From: Paracoccus amoyensis
GTDB lineage: Bacteria; Pseudomonadota; Alphaproteobacteria; Rhodobacterales; Rhodobacteraceae
Reading direction: 5' to 3'
DNA: 64,000 nt
Assembly: GCF_014490725.1 (NCBI RefSeq)
Contig: NZ_JACOQL010000002.1
Span: 124,001-188,000 of the forward strand
The position numbers were made by a program, and so were the translations under genes. The notes beneath the pieces were generated by a model that ran no database searches, was not told where the DNA came from, and saw nothing but the letters and a program-made list of their open reading frames with translations. Every line of letters begins with the position of its first letter. Position 1 is the first letter of the stretch. Shown one piece after another: positions 8,760-18,194 of the stretch.

Positions 8760-11392
8760 GCGGTTTCTCCGGTCAGGGATTTCAACTCATAGATCAGGTC
8801 CAGCGCCTGTTTCGGCGACATGGTATCGGGATGCACGTCTTTCATCCGCGCGTCCAGTGCGCTTTCCTTGACCCTGGCTGGGGTGGGGGTCGGCGGCACG
8901 GCGCGAAACAGCGGCAGATCGTCGATCAGCGCGGCAGGACGGGCCGCCCCTTCGCGTTCGCCCGATTCCAGCGCATCCAGAACCTCGCGCGCGCGGTCAA
9001 CAACGCTGCCGGGCAAGCCCGCCAACCGTGCCACCTGCACGCCATAACTGCGATCCGCCGCGCCTTTGCGAACTTCGTGCAGGAAAATCACATCGCCTTC
9101 CCACTCACGCACGGCGACGGTGGCGTTTTCGACGCCGTCCAGCTTGGCCGTCAGGGCAGTCATCTCGTGGTAATGGGTGGCGAACAACGCGCGACAGCGG
9201 TTCACACCGTGCAAATGCTCCATGACGGCCCATGCGATGCTGAGACCATCCCACGTTGCCGTGCCGCGCCCGATTTCGTCCAGAATCACCAGCGCATGAT
9301 CGTCTGCCTGATTCAGGATCGCGGCGGTTTCAACCATTTCAACCATGAACGTGGACCGGCCCCGCGCCAGATCATCGGCAGCGCCCACGCGGCTGAACAA
9401 CTGGCTGACCATACCAATATGGGCGTCGCGCGCAGGCACGAATGCGCCTGCCTGCGCCAGAACAGCGATCAAGGCATTCTGCCGCAGGAAGGTCGATTTA
9501 CCCGCCATATTCGGACCGGTCAGCAGCCAGATCGCCGGAGTTTCACCGCTGGTCAGATTGCAGTCATTGGCAACAAACGCTTCACTCTTGCGCTTTAGGG
9601 CACGCTCGACGACCGGGTGACGACCGCCGATGATCTGAAATGCGCGGCTGTCATCGACACGGGGCCGCGTCCAACCTTCGCCCGATGCAAGGTCGGCAAA
9701 GGCGCCGGCCAGATCAATTTCGGCCAAAGCACGTGCCGCCTGACCGATCTGCGCGGCCTGCTGCAAAATGGCGGCGCGAAGGCGGTCAAAGATACCGCGT
9801 TCAATCTCCAGCGCCCGGTCGCGGGCATTCAGGATGCGGGTTTCAAGTTCTGACAGCTCGACCGTCGTAAAGCGGAGCTGGTTCGCCGTGGTCTGACGGT
9901 GAATGAAGATTTCGTTCAGTGGCGGCGCCATCATCTTTTCAGCGTGGGTCGCCGTGGTTTCAATGAAATAGCCCAGCACGTTGTTATGCTTGATCTTCAG
10001 GCTTTGGACCCCGGCACGGGCGACATAGTCAGCCTGCATGCCCGCAATCACGCCACGGCCTTCGTCACGAAGGCGGCGGGTATCGTCCAGATCCGCATCA
10101 TAATCAGGCGTGACAAAGCCGCCGTCCCGCGCCAGCAAAGGCGGCTCGGCCACCAGCGCCTGATCCAGAAGGTCGATCAGATCGTTGTGCCCGATCAGAT
10201 CGCGCACCGCATCGCGCAACAGCTGCGCCGCATCACCGGGCAACCGCTGGGCAATCGCGGCACCCTGGGTCAGACCGGCGCGGATCGCCGCCAGATCGCG
10301 CGGACCGCCGCGCTCTAACGCAAGGCGGGACAGCGCGCGGTCCATATCCGGCACACGGGCCAGCGCATCGCGCAAATCCGCGGTCAGGCGCGTATCGTCG
10401 ACCAGTTGCGCCACCGCATCCTGCCGCGCATGGATCAGGGGCAAATCGCGCGATGGCGCACTGATGCGGCGTTCCAGCAGGCGTGCTCCAGCCGCCGTCA
10501 CGGTGCGGTCAATCGCCGACAAAAGACTGCCTTCGCGCCCCCCCGACAAAGCCTGTGTCAGTTCCAGATTGCGACGCGTCGCCGCATCAATCTGCACGGC
10601 ACCGCCTGCGCGTTCACGCACCGGGGGACGCAGCAAGGGCAGTTTACCTTTTTGCGTCATCTCAAGATAATCGACAATCGCGCCCATGGCCGACAGCTCT
10701 GCCCGGCTGAAACTGCCAAACCCGTCCAGCGTTTCCACACCATAGAGCGCCGACAAGCGCCGCGCGCCCGCCGCGCTGTCGAATGATCCGGGCGGCAAAT
10801 CGGTCAGTGCCGCCCCGGCCTCGGACGCCAGATCGTCAAGGCCCGCGCCCTCGGCGGCCAACAGTTCACGCGGGGCCAGCCGGGCCAGTTCGGGCGCAAG
10901 CCGCGTGGGCGAACACTCCATCACCTGAAACGCCCCGGTCGAAATATCGACCCATGCCAGCGCGCCTTCGTCACGCACCTGCGCATAGGCGGCCAGAAAA
11001 TTGTGGCGCCGCGCCTCCAACAGCGCCTCTTCGGTCAGGGTGCCGGGCGTGACCAGACGCACGACATCCCGGGCAACCACCGATTTCGAGCCGCGCTTTT
11101 TCGCCTCGGCCGGGTCTTCCATCTGTTCGGCAATCGCGACGCGAAACCCCTTGCGGATCAGTGTCAGCAGATAACCTTCGGCGGCGTGAACCGGCACCCC
11201 GCACATTGGGATCGGTTCGCCCTGATGCGTCCCGCGCTTGGTCAATGCAATATCCAGCGCCGCTGCCGCCTGCACGGCATCGTCAAAGAACATCTCGTAG
11301 AAATCGCCCATGCGATAGAACAGCAGCGACCCCGGATTCGCGTCCCGGATCGCCAGATATTGCGCCATCATCGGTGTGGGCTGATCACTCAT
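8756..11392 (-). CDS. mutS: DNA mismatch repair protein MutS
   Basis: An 878-residue mismatch-recognition ATPase. The N-terminal domain ([28 protein letters not shown]) includes the Phe-x-Glu mismatch-binding motif as FYE. The ATPase domain has Walker [11 protein letters not shown], the Walker B region [22 protein letters not shown] and the dimer-interface ATHYHEMT. It binds base mismatches and small loops and recruits MutL. It overlaps aroC by four bases and is divergent from the thiamine transport genes. Length and domain order are normal. Confidence 0.97.
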   Translation of the reverse strand: MSDQPTPMMAQYLAIRDANPGSLLFYRMGDFYEMFFDDAVQAAAALDIALTKRGTHQGEPIPMCGVPVHAAEGYLLTLIRKGFRVAIAEQMEDPAEAKKRGSKSVVARDVVRLVTPGTLTEEALLEARRHNFLAAYAQVRDEGALAWVDISTGAFQVMECSPTRLAPELARLAPRELLAAEGAGLDDLASEAGAALTDLPPGSFDSAAGARRLSALYGVETLDGFGSFSRAELSAMGAIVDYLEMTQKGKLPLLRPPVRERAGGAVQIDAATRRNLELTQALSGGREGSLLSAIDRTVTAAGARLLERRISAPSRDLPLIHARQDAVAQLVDDTRLTADLRDALARVPDMDRALSRLALERGGPRDLAAIRAGLTQGAAIAQRLPGDAAQLLRDAVRDLIGHNDLIDLLDQALVAEPPLLARDGGFVTPDYDADLDDTRRLRDEGRGVIAGMQADYVARAGVQSLKIKHNNVLGYFIETTATHAEKMMAPPLNEIFIHRQTTANQLRFTTVELSELETRILNARDRALEIERGIFDRLRAAILQQAAQIGQAARALAEIDLAGAFADLASGEGWTRPRVDDSRAFQIIGGRHPVVERALKRKSEAFVANDCNLTSGETPAIWLLTGPNMAGKSTFLRQNALIAVLAQAGAFVPARDAHIGMVSQLFSRVGAADDLARGRSTFMVEMVETAAILNQADDHALVILDEIGRGTATWDGLSIAWAVMEHLHGVNRCRALFATHYHEMTALTAKLDGVENATVAVREWEGDVIFLHEVRKGAADRSYGVQVARLAGLPGSVVDRAREVLDALESGEREGAARPAALIDDLPLFRAVPPTPTPARVKESALDARMKDVHPDTMSPKQALDLIYELKSLTGETA

Positions 11393-11463
11393 GCCTGTCC
11401 TTCGCCTGTCTTGTGGCGGCGTTTCTAACTGGCCACAGACGGCTTGGAAACACCGGTTTCTTC

Positions 11464-11491
11464 TTGCAGTGGGCCGTGGGCGGTCTATGTT
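11464..11491 (+). promoter_or_regulatory. Candidate promoter of the thiBPQ leader
   Basis: TTGCAG (11464-11469), a 16-base spacer and TATGTT (11486-11491) resemble a housekeeping sigma-70 promoter. Transcription from here would begin close to 11498, just where the TPP riboswitch starts, which supports the assignment. No experimental start is known. Confidence 0.5.
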
Positions 11492-11497
11492 TCACTT

Positions 11498-11577
11498 TAC
11501 CTCGGGGTGCCCATCACGGCTGAGACGCAAAAGCGGACCCGTTGAACCTGAACCGGTCAACACCGGCGGAGGGAAGG
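11498..11577 (+). ncRNA. TPP (THI-element) riboswitch
   Basis: The leader has the hallmarks of the thiamine pyrophosphate aptamer: CGGGGTGCC at 11503-11512, the invariant GGCTGAGA at 11518-11525, ACCCGTTGAACCTGA at about 11538-11552, then CCGGTCAACACCGG and the closing GGAGGGAAGG. It lies 46 bases before thiB, with the thiB ribosome site ACGGAGGA in the remaining space. No T-rich terminator is evident in that space, so control is more likely at translation initiation. High TPP should switch off the thiamine importer. Confidence 0.95.
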
Positions 11578-11623
11578 TTTCGCTGTCCTTTCTTTCGAGA
11601 ACCGCAAGTTACGGAGGATAGCG

Positions 11624-12607
11624 ATGAAAACGTCCCTGATTGCGCTGGCAATTTTATCCGCCGCGCCTGCGATGGCGCAGGACAAGCCCGTGTTGACCGT
11701 CTATGCGGGCGATTCGGTCACCAGTGAATGGGGACCGGGGCCGAAGATCGAAGAAGGATTCGAGGCTTTTTGCAATTGCGACCTGAAATTCGTGACCGGC
11801 GATCTGCTGCCCCGCATTATGATGGAGGGCGCAGGCACCGAAGCCGACATCGTCTTTGGCCTGAACACGGATGTCACGGCTCGCGCCCGCGCATCGGGCC
11901 TGTTCGCACCGCATGGTCAGGATACGTCAGACATGTCGCTGCCCGTCGAATGGACGGATGAGATTTTTCTGCCTTATAATTGGGGTGAAACCGCCTTCGT
12001 CTATGACGATACCCGGCTTGAAAACCCGCCCAAAAGCTTTGCGGAATTGCTGGATGCACCCGGCGATCTGAAGATCGTGATTCAGGATCCACGCTCATCC
12101 GTATCCGGTCTTGCCATGCTGTTATGGGTCAAGTCGATCTACGGCGACGACGCGGCCGACGCTTGGGCCAAGCTGGCCCCGAAGGTGCTGACCGTGACCA
12201 AGGGCTGGTCCGAAGCCTATGGCATGTTCACCGAGGGTGAGGCCGATATGGTCCTGTCCTATACCACCTCGCCCGCCTATCACATCGCGGCCGAAGATGA
12301 CACCACCAAACACGCTGCCATTTTTCCCGAAGGCCATTATTTCATGGCCGAATTGGTGGCCCAGGTCGCATCAACCGATCAGCCCGAACTGGCGCAGAAA
12401 TTCATGGATTGGGTGCTGACGCCCGATTTCCAGAAGGTGATCCCGTTGGCCAACTGGTCGCTGCCCGCAAAACTGCCGCAAGAGGAATGGCCCGACGTGA
12501 TGCGCGACCTGCCCCGTCCCCAAAAGACGCTGTTCTATTCCGAAGATGAGGCCGAGGCGATGCGGCAACCGGCACTGGACGAATGGCTGCAAGCGTTTTC
12601 GCAATAA
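11624..12607 (+). CDS. thiB: Thiamine ABC transporter substrate-binding protein ThiB
   Basis: A 327-residue periplasmic protein with an N-terminal signal peptide (MKTSLIALAILSAAPAMAQ) that should capture thiamine, thiamine phosphate or TPP for import. Segments typical of ThiB are LTVYAGDSVTSEWGPGP, the Asp/Tyr-rich ADMVLSYTTSPAYH and the C-terminal PDFQKVIPLANWSLPA. The start is an ATG with ACGGAGGA ten bases upstream. It is directly under the TPP riboswitch and is followed by the permease thiP, whose start lies inside the end of thiB. Confidence 0.95.
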   Translation: MKTSLIALAILSAAPAMAQDKPVLTVYAGDSVTSEWGPGPKIEEGFEAFCNCDLKFVTGDLLPRIMMEGAGTEADIVFGLNTDVTARARASGLFAPHGQDTSDMSLPVEWTDEIFLPYNWGETAFVYDDTRLENPPKSFAELLDAPGDLKIVIQDPRSSVSGLAMLLWVKSIYGDDAADAWAKLAPKVLTVTKGWSEAYGMFTEGEADMVLSYTTSPAYHIAAEDDTTKHAAIFPEGHYFMAELVAQVASTDQPELAQKFMDWVLTPDFQKVIPLANWSLPAKLPQEEWPDVMRDLPRPQKTLFYSEDEAEAMRQPALDEWLQAFSQ

Positions 12608-14127
12608 GGCGCAGCATCGGCGGCGCACTGACCGCCGCCGCTTTGGCCGCGTTGATCCTTGGCACCTTGGCCGCGGTCGCATGGCAGGCGCGCGGACTGT
12701 CTGCGCTTGGGCCGTGGGACTTACGCGCGATCTGGTTCACGATCTGGCAAGCCGTGGTCTCGGCAAGCCTGTCGGCACTATTGGCCATTCCGGTCGCGCG
12801 CGCCCTTGCCCGCCGCCGCTTTCCCGGCAGGGGGCTGCTTATCACCCTGTTGGGTGCACCGTTCATCCTGCCGGTGATTGTGGCCATCATGGGGCTGATT
12901 TCCGTCTTTGGCCGTAATGGCCTGATAAACGAAGGTCTACGCACCCTGAATCTCCCCGAACTGTCAATCTATGGTTGGCAGGGGGTCATTCTGGCCCATG
13001 TCTTTTTCAACTTGCCGCTTTCCGTAAGGCTGATCCTGCAGGGCTGGCATTCCATTCCGTTCGAGAGGTTTCGCCTTGCCGACAGCCTCGACTTCCGTCC
13101 TCGCGACATTGCCCACCATCTGGAGCGCCCAATGCTGCGTGCAGTCCTGCCCGGCGCGTGGCTGGCGGTTTTTCTGGTCTGTTTGACCTCTTTCACGGTT
13201 GCGCTGGCGCTTGGCGGTGGACCAAAGGCCACGACGGTCGAGCTTGCGATCTATCAGGCGTTTCGATTTGATTTTGATCTTGGTCGCGCCGCGACATTGG
13301 GCATGATCCAGATCGCGCTTTGCGTTTTGGCCATGCTGACCTCACGATGGATCACGATACCGGCCGAGTTTGGATCGGGGCTGGATTTATCGCGCAACCT
13401 TCGCGGACCGACCGGGTGGCGCCGTCTTATGGATGGCTGCGCGATCATTCTGGCGGCATTGTTTCTGCTTTGGCCGATGTTGGCCGTCATTTTGCGCGGT
13501 TTGCCGCAAATATCGCAGCTTCCGGCCGAGGTTTGGACGGCGGCCGCACGCTCGGTCATCATGGCGGTCATCTCAGCCTTTTGGGCTGTGATTTTATCCC
13601 TGACACTGGCCCTTGGCATCGCGCGCAGCGGGTCGCGCCTGATAGAGCTTGCCGGCATGCTGCCCTTGGTGGCCTCTCCGCTCGTCTTGGGGACAGGTCT
13701 GTTTATCCTGCTGCGCGGAACGGTGTCTCCGCAAGCTCTTGCACTACCGATTACGGTCGCGATCAACGCGATCATGGCGTTACCCTTTGGGTTGCGGGTG
13801 TTGATCCCCGCCGCACGCGACCTGCGCCGGAACTATGGACGATTGGCCGAATCATTGGATATCAAGGGGTGGAGCCGATTGCGATTTCTGATCTTGCCGC
13901 AACTGGCACGCCCGATTGGCTTCGCCGCAGGGCTTGCCGCCGCGCTGGCCATGGGCGATTTGGGTGTGATTGCACTGTTTCCGACGGACATGCCAACGCT
14001 GCCGCTGAAACTTTATCAATTCATGAATTCCTATCGCATGGCCGAGGCGTCTGCCTGCGCCGTCTTGCTCATGGTGATCAGTTTCGCCCTTTTCTGGCTT
14101 TGTGATCGAGGAGGACGTCTTGCTTGA
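12583..14127 (+). CDS. thiP: Thiamine ABC transporter permease ThiP
   Basis: A 514-residue inner-membrane permease formed from two fused permease halves, each with about six hydrophobic helices. Two EAA-type loops contact the ATPase: one around RLADSLDFRPRDIAHHLERPML in the first half and one around AESLDIKGWSRLRFLILPQ in the second. This fused design is the known ThiP architecture. The chosen ATG at 12583 overlaps thiB by 25 bases, which gives a natural hydrophobic N-terminus; no nearer downstream ATG removes the overlap without losing the first helix. Confidence 0.93.
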   Translation: MAASVFAIRRSIGGALTAAALAALILGTLAAVAWQARGLSALGPWDLRAIWFTIWQAVVSASLSALLAIPVARALARRRFPGRGLLITLLGAPFILPVIVAIMGLISVFGRNGLINEGLRTLNLPELSIYGWQGVILAHVFFNLPLSVRLILQGWHSIPFERFRLADSLDFRPRDIAHHLERPMLRAVLPGAWLAVFLVCLTSFTVALALGGGPKATTVELAIYQAFRFDFDLGRAATLGMIQIALCVLAMLTSRWITIPAEFGSGLDLSRNLRGPTGWRRLMDGCAIILAALFLLWPMLAVILRGLPQISQLPAEVWTAAARSVIMAVISAFWAVILSLTLALGIARSGSRLIELAGMLPLVASPLVLGTGLFILLRGTVSPQALALPITVAINAIMALPFGLRVLIPAARDLRRNYGRLAESLDIKGWSRLRFLILPQLARPIGFAAGLAAALAMGDLGVIALFPTDMPTLPLKLYQFMNSYRMAEASACAVLLMVISFALFWLCDRGGRLA

Positions 14128-14818
14128 ACTTCGCGACATCCAAGTGACCCGCGGCGATTTTATCCTGAAAGCCGACCTGGCGATCAACCCCGGCACGCGC
14201 ACCGCCGTCATCGGAGCATCAGGTTCGGGCAAATCCACGCTTCTGTCACTGATCGCCGGCTTCCTTGCGCCAGAGACAGGAAGGGTCGTTTGGAATGGCA
14301 CCGACCTGACCGAAAGCGCCCCTGGAAAACGCCCGATTTCAATTCTGTTTCAGGACCAGAACCTGTTTCCTCACCTGACTGCCGCGCAGAATATCGGTTT
14401 AGGACTACGGCCGGACCTTCGATTGGACCGCGCCCAGCAAGATCAGGTCGCCGCAGTATTGGCGCAGGTAGGGCTTGCAGGGTTCTCGGATCGCAAACCG
14501 GAAAATTTGTCCGGCGGTCAACAAAGCCGAATCGCACTTGCCCGTATTCTGCTGCGCGCGCGCCCGATCTTGTTGCTGGATGAACCCTTCGCCGCGCTCG
14601 GTCCCGCCCTAAAATCAGAGATGCTGACGTTGTTGGATCAGATCACCGCCGATATGGGTACAACCGTGCTGATGGTCACCCACGACCCCAATGATGCCCG
14701 TGCTTTCGCCCCTCAGACTATCCTTGTCGATGACGGTGTTGCGCATCAGCCGGTTGCAACGGCGGCTTTGATGGACAACCCACCTGCCGGCTTGAAGGAT
14801 TATCTGGGCTTGCCTTGA
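14120..14818 (+). CDS. thiQ: Thiamine ABC transporter ATP-binding protein ThiQ
   Basis: The 232-residue ATPase energising ThiBP. It has Walker A GASGSGKST, the Q-loop ILFQDQNLFPHL, the signature NLSGGQQSRIALARIL, Walker B PILLLDEPFAALGP and the switch His in MVTHDPND. I prefer a TTG start at 14120 because GAGGAGG lies at 14108-14114, five bases ahead; a GTG at 14102 in the same frame is an alternative that would add six residues but has no clear ribosome site. Either choice overlaps the end of thiP. Confidence 0.92.
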   Translation: MLELRDIQVTRGDFILKADLAINPGTRTAVIGASGSGKSTLLSLIAGFLAPETGRVVWNGTDLTESAPGKRPISILFQDQNLFPHLTAAQNIGLGLRPDLRLDRAQQDQVAAVLAQVGLAGFSDRKPENLSGGQQSRIALARILLRARPILLLDEPFAALGPALKSEMLTLLDQITADMGTTVLMVTHDPNDARAFAPQTILVDDGVAHQPVATAALMDNPPAGLKDYLGLP

Positions 14819-14962
14819 TCAGGCAACGTGCTTCGGGCGCCTACGCGAAACAACCGCGACCCGCTTTGGCCTAAACGCTATCGCTTCGCGCAAAGCGGCC
14901 ACCAAATACACCCCACCAGCACAACAAGAAGAAAAGCCTTATCTTTACGCAAGCCCGAAGCA
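14819..14962. other. Convergent intergenic gap between thiQ and the flagellar genes
   Basis: The only structure I see is an inverted pair CCGCTTTG (14861-14868) and CAAAGCGG (14891-14898) with a 22-base loop, which may help end transcription from thiQ. There is no T tract after it and no convincing small gene. Confidence 0.4.
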
Positions 14963-15742
14963 TTACCCGGTCAACAGCGCCAATGCAGAGCTATATCGGT
15001 TTTGTGCTGATCCCGTCGCAACCTGCGTTCGCGCCAGATAATTTGTCACAAGCTTATCGATGCCCTTTTCCGTGGTGATATCGGTAAATGCACTGCTGCC
15101 CAGATAACGCTCAGCAGCCTTGGTAAATTCTTCAAGCTGGCGATCCACTGACAAGCGCCCATAGGCACCGCCAAAGCCAAACGCGCCTTCGAAAACCTTC
15201 CGCAGTGGCGGATTACCCAACACCTCATACCACAAGGTTTTATTGCTCGATTCCCGCCCGACAAACTGTTGCAACTCACGCCGCGCGTTCAGTGCGAGAC
15301 GCAACGATTCGTCGCTTTCGCCTACGCGTCGTTCGTATTCCCTTTGTAGATATGCTTCAGAAATCTGCTTTCCCAGAGCCGTCTGGTCACTGCTCGCCCG
15401 GCCCAGATGGAAGGCTTGTGCCAGACGCAGGTATCGCTTATCACTCAGCCGGTTCACCAAGGATTTATCGTCGGAAAGATCTGATTCCAGTACCTTTCTG
15501 ATAAAAGCTTTATTCGGGATATCCTGCTCTAACCCAAACGCCCCCAAAGCCACGCTTAGCATCCGGTAATCACCGACCAGATCCGCAGCGCTTGTACCGC
15601 TGGAAATGTTATCCCGAAAGTATGTTGTCGCACGCTGAACGACCGGATCATTTGCGATGACCGCAAGCTGGCGTGCTTCGATCCGTTGCAGCGTCTTCCA
15701 GCCGGAAATGCTGCCAAGGCCGGTTGCGACCGATATGTTCAT
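14963..15742 (-). CDS. DUF1217 flagellar-associated protein
   Basis: A 259-residue helical protein that I recognise as a DUF1217 member, a family found almost only in alphaproteobacterial flagellar gene clusters and without a settled function. Typical parts are GLGSISGWKTLQRIEARQ at the N-terminus, the DYRMLSVALGAFGLEQD segment and LWYEVLGNPPLRKVFEGAFG. The start at 15742 is preferred over an upstream ATG at 15784, which would overlap flbT, because GAGGA lies shortly before it. It follows flbT by seven bases and should be part of the flagellin operon. It probably acts in flagellar assembly, but the sequence does not say how. Confidence 0.8.
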   Translation of the reverse strand: MNISVATGLGSISGWKTLQRIEARQLAVIANDPVVQRATTYFRDNISSGTSAADLVGDYRMLSVALGAFGLEQDIPNKAFIRKVLESDLSDDKSLVNRLSDKRYLRLAQAFHLGRASSDQTALGKQISEAYLQREYERRVGESDESLRLALNARRELQQFVGRESSNKTLWYEVLGNPPLRKVFEGAFGFGGAYGRLSVDRQLEEFTKAAERYLGSSAFTDITTEKGIDKLVTNYLARTQVATGSAQNRYSSALALLTG

Positions 15743-15749
15743 CACATCC

Positions 15750-16154
15750 TCACTGTGCACGAACCGCGAAAAGTCGCGCCTCACGAGGCAGCAACTCCCT
15801 CAGCTTTCTCATTGCAGGATAGGCTGCCCCGGCTACCGCATGATGGCTCGCCTCGGCCAGCACAAGGCGGCTGTCGCGGTCATCGAACACCTGACTCAGC
15901 TGCTCGATCGCGACGATAAGCTGTTGCCGACCCTGCTCCATTTCAACATCACCTGACAACATCAGCTGGGCGACATAGCATGCTCGTGCAACGGGCGTAT
16001 TTGCATGATCTGGGTGGATTGCATCCTTCAGGCGCAATACGTTCACATTAGGGGTTCTGATCGAGATTTTCGAGCGCCGCTCACCGTTTTCGATGACAGC
16101 ACCGTTGATCAAAACCCGCTCATTTGGTGCCAGCTTCAAGACCAGACCACTCAT
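15750..16154 (-). CDS. flbT: Flagellin mRNA regulator FlbT
   Basis: A 134-residue small protein matching FlbT: SGLVLKLAPNERVLINGAVIENG at the N-terminus and the NVLRLKDAIHPDHANTPVARACYVAQLML core. In Caulobacter FlbT binds the flagellin mRNA leader and promotes its decay until the hook is finished; the same role is likely here because flaF and flagellin lie just upstream in the same orientation. Its start overlaps the flaF stop by four bases. Confidence 0.93.
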   Translation of the reverse strand: MSGLVLKLAPNERVLINGAVIENGERRSKISIRTPNVNVLRLKDAIHPDHANTPVARACYVAQLMLSGDVEMEQGRQQLIVAIEQLSQVFDDRDSRLVLAEASHHAVAGAAYPAMRKLRELLPREARLFAVRAQ

Positions 16155-16516
16155 GCGCCCACCCCGCCTCGCAAGCCCTTCATAATGGACATATTGATAT
16201 CGATCAGAGCGTCAACAGCACCCTGCCCCGCCAAAATTGAATGGCCCTGGCGCAAAGAAAATGCTGCAAGCGAAAGCAGGCCCGCCTTGGTTTCATCCGG
16301 CAAAGCATTTCCCGGATCCGCCAAGTCAGTCGCCAGCAATGTCCACAGCTCATTATTCTTGTGAACCGCCTGGACCGTATCAATCGAGCGGTCTGTCAAA
16401 CTTGCCTGTCGTAGCATGCGCGTCACGCGCGAGATCACATCATATTCCGCATCACGTGCTGTGCGAACGGCATTGGTGCCATAACCATTCTGGGACAAAG
16501 GCGTAACCGCGTTCAA
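16151..16516 (-). CDS. flaF: Flagellar biosynthesis regulator FlaF
   Basis: A 121-residue FlaF-family protein. Recognisable segments are RTARDAEYDVISRVTRML and the C-terminal half with LLSLAAFSLRQGHSILAG and LIDINMSIMKGL. In Caulobacter FlaF is needed for flagellin production and secretion and works against FlbT. It lies between flagellin and flbT, overlapping flbT by four bases, and is separated from flagellin by a hairpin terminator-like structure that probably lowers its expression relative to flagellin. Confidence 0.92.
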   Translation of the reverse strand: MNAVTPLSQNGYGTNAVRTARDAEYDVISRVTRMLRQASLTDRSIDTVQAVHKNNELWTLLATDLADPGNALPDETKAGLLSLAAFSLRQGHSILAGQGAVDALIDINMSIMKGLRGGVGA

Positions 16517-16536
16517 TGTTTCGTTCCTTACTGGGA

Positions 16537-16568
16537 TTAGAAAGATCGGGACGCCGTTGAGCGCCCCG
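16537..16568 (-). terminator. Hairpin between flagellin and flaF
   Basis: On the minus strand CGGGGCGC pairs with GCGTCCCG around a six-base loop and is followed by ATCTTTCT. It could end most flagellin transcripts while letting some read on into flaF-flbT. Confidence 0.65.
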
Positions 16569-16576
16569 AGTATTTA

Positions 16577-17419
16577 TCAGCGGAACAGCGACAGGATCGC
16601 CGACGGGGCCTGGTTGGCAATCGACAACGCCTGGATACCCAGCTGCTGTTGCGTCTGCAGAGCCTGCAGGCGGGCCGATGCTTCCTCCATATCGGCATCA
16701 ACCAGTGAGCCGATACCCTGGGTCAGCGAATCTGCCAGTTTTCCGACAAAGTTCGCCTGGTCCGAGATACGTTTGGCGGACGAACCAAGAGCTGCCGCAC
16801 CATTGACGGCAACCTCCAGCAGCGTCTCCAACTGACCGACGGCGGTTCGCGCAGATGCGCTGTCCGTCACGGCCGTCAAAGTTCCGCCCACGATATCGGC
16901 CTCGAAGTCGACCGAGTTGACGACAATCGTATTCGCCGTAGTCGTCGCTGTCCCGATTTCGCGGTCCAATGACGCCAATACGGTGAACGTCGCGCCGCCA
17001 TTGACGCCGTTGGTCGACAGCAAGTTCACACCGTTCATTTGGGTGCCCGACACGATCGACGTGATCTGCGCCATTTTGGCCGCGATGTCGGTTTGAACCT
17101 TTTCGAACTCGAAGCCGTCGGTTCCGGCGTTCACCGCCAGATTTTTCATCTCGGTCAGCAGTTTCGTCACCTGATCCGCACCGGTCACAGCGGTCGAAAC
17201 CGTGGCGTCCGCAACGTTCAGGCTGCTTTGCATGGTCTTGAACGCGGCTTGATCGGTTTCCATAACTTTTGAAATCGCCCAGATCGCAGAATTGTCTTTT
17301 GCGCTGTTGATCGACTTACCTGTCGCAATCTCGGACTGAGCTTTGTTCAGGTTCGAGTTGATGCTCTTCAAGGTTTGCAGAGCAACGATTGCGCCGTTAT
17401 TGGTCAGAATGCTGGACAT
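16577..17419 (-). CDS. fliC: Flagellin
   Basis: A 280-residue filament protein of the short alphaproteobacterial type. The conserved N-terminal coiled region (NSNLNKAQSEIATGKSINSA, SAIWAISKVMETD, LNVADATVSTAVTGADQ) and the C-terminal region (DADMEEASARLQALQTQQ, IQALSIANQAPSAILSLF) that make up the filament core are both intact; the variable middle (about 130-190) is short, so the outer domain is small. The ribosome site AGGAGG is seven bases before the ATG. A sigma-28 promoter stands 44 bases upstream of the start codon. It is secreted through the flagellar export apparatus. Confidence 0.95.
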   Translation of the reverse strand: MSSILTNNGAIVALQTLKSINSNLNKAQSEIATGKSINSAKDNSAIWAISKVMETDQAAFKTMQSSLNVADATVSTAVTGADQVTKLLTEMKNLAVNAGTDGFEFEKVQTDIAAKMAQITSIVSGTQMNGVNLLSTNGVNGGATFTVLASLDREIGTATTTANTIVVNSVDFEADIVGGTLTAVTDSASARTAVGQLETLLEVAVNGAAALGSSAKRISDQANFVGKLADSLTQGIGSLVDADMEEASARLQALQTQQQLGIQALSIANQAPSAILSLFR

Positions 17420-17462
17420 ATTGTCCTCCTAAAGAAAGGGCGCTTTGCACCCGATGTTGAGA

Positions 17463-17489
17463 TGATCGGCCTTCTGACCTGTGGATTTA
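17463..17489 (-). promoter_or_regulatory. Sigma-28 (FliA) promoter of flagellin
   Basis: On the minus strand TAAA (17486-17489), exactly 15 bases, then GCCGATCA (17463-17470) match the class III consensus TAAA-N15-GCCGATAA at all but one position. The leader between it and the flagellin ATG is the likely target of FlbT. Confidence 0.88.
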
Positions 17490-17591
17490 TAAACCCCGTG
17501 CCCTTGCAGCACATTCACCGTTTTAAGCAGCGGCTATTTATGAATAGTGAATTTGCGATCCCCGCTCAAACAAAGTTCAGATAACATTTTA

Positions 17592-17909
17592 TCAAAACCT
17601 TTGCGCCGCCGGCGCGGCAGTTGCCGTCGACTGTTTTCTGCCTGCTTCATCATAGGTCTGCAGACTGCGGGCGGCCTGCATGATCGCGGCAACCTGTTCG
17701 ACTGCCTGCCTTGCGCCGCGCGCAGAAGCCTCTGCCAGCTGGCGAAGTTCATGCAATTTCCGTTCAAGCACCTCACGATCTTCAGGCATCACGCCCACGC
17801 GTGCGATGTGATTGGAAAAATCGTCTATAGCCTTCAAGCTCTGCTCGGCATCGCCCGCTATGACCGAGGATTTGGCGGCAGCCAGCAATCGTGACGTCCG
17901 CTGGTTCAT
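17592..17909 (-). CDS. Small helical flagellar protein, FlgN-like
   Basis: A 105-residue, Ala-rich, mostly helical protein with no membrane segment. The heptad-like middle (EVLERKLHELRQLAEASARGARQAV) and the tail SLQTYDEAGRKQ resemble FlgN export chaperones for hook-associated proteins, whose C-terminus often has a Tyr-x-x-x-Gly motif, but similarity is weak and I treat this as a suggestion. Its start overlaps the stop of the rod-binding protein gene by four bases, and the flagellin gene follows with its own promoter. Context makes a flagellar role likely. Confidence 0.6.
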   Translation of the reverse strand: MNQRTSRLLAAAKSSVIAGDAEQSLKAIDDFSNHIARVGVMPEDREVLERKLHELRQLAEASARGARQAVEQVAAIMQAARSLQTYDEAGRKQSTATAAPAAQRF

Positions 17910-18148
17910 GCTTCGATTCCTTTCACTGCCAGGCCAAGATCCAGTTTATCGGCCAGAATCGCGGCATATTCCTGAGTCAGATAACTTGAAAACTGCTCCT
18001 CCCCGATACCACCGCCAAACTCGCCCTTTCTGGCGGCAGGACCGCAATATTTCAGCATCTCTTCAAGAAACGCTATTTCCAGCTGTTCGGAAACGGGCGT
18101 GTCCGGGGTTTTGTGCCCTGCGGCGACCCCGATTGATTCAATTTTCAT
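17906..18148 (-). CDS. Rod-binding protein (FlgJ N-terminal domain / CheL-like)
   Basis: An 80-residue protein with the rod-binding domain only: EQLEIAFLEEMLKYCGPAARKGEFGGGIGEEQFSSYLTQEYA fits the family pattern (x-LEEMLK...FGGG.GE.QF.S.L). It lacks the muramidase domain of enterobacterial FlgJ, as is usual in alphaproteobacteria where the stand-alone form is called CheL. It should help rod assembly in the periplasm. I set the start at 18148 (MKIESIGV) after a purine-rich AGAGGG; the longer reading frame to 18376 runs into the divergent fliK gene and is not plausible. Confidence 0.82.
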   Translation of the reverse strand: MKIESIGVAAGHKTPDTPVSEQLEIAFLEEMLKYCGPAARKGEFGGGIGEEQFSSYLTQEYAAILADKLDLGLAVKGIEA

Positions 18149-18194
18149 AAAGGCCCTCTTATTTCGATTATTTACCGGAAATATCCGAAAGCCG

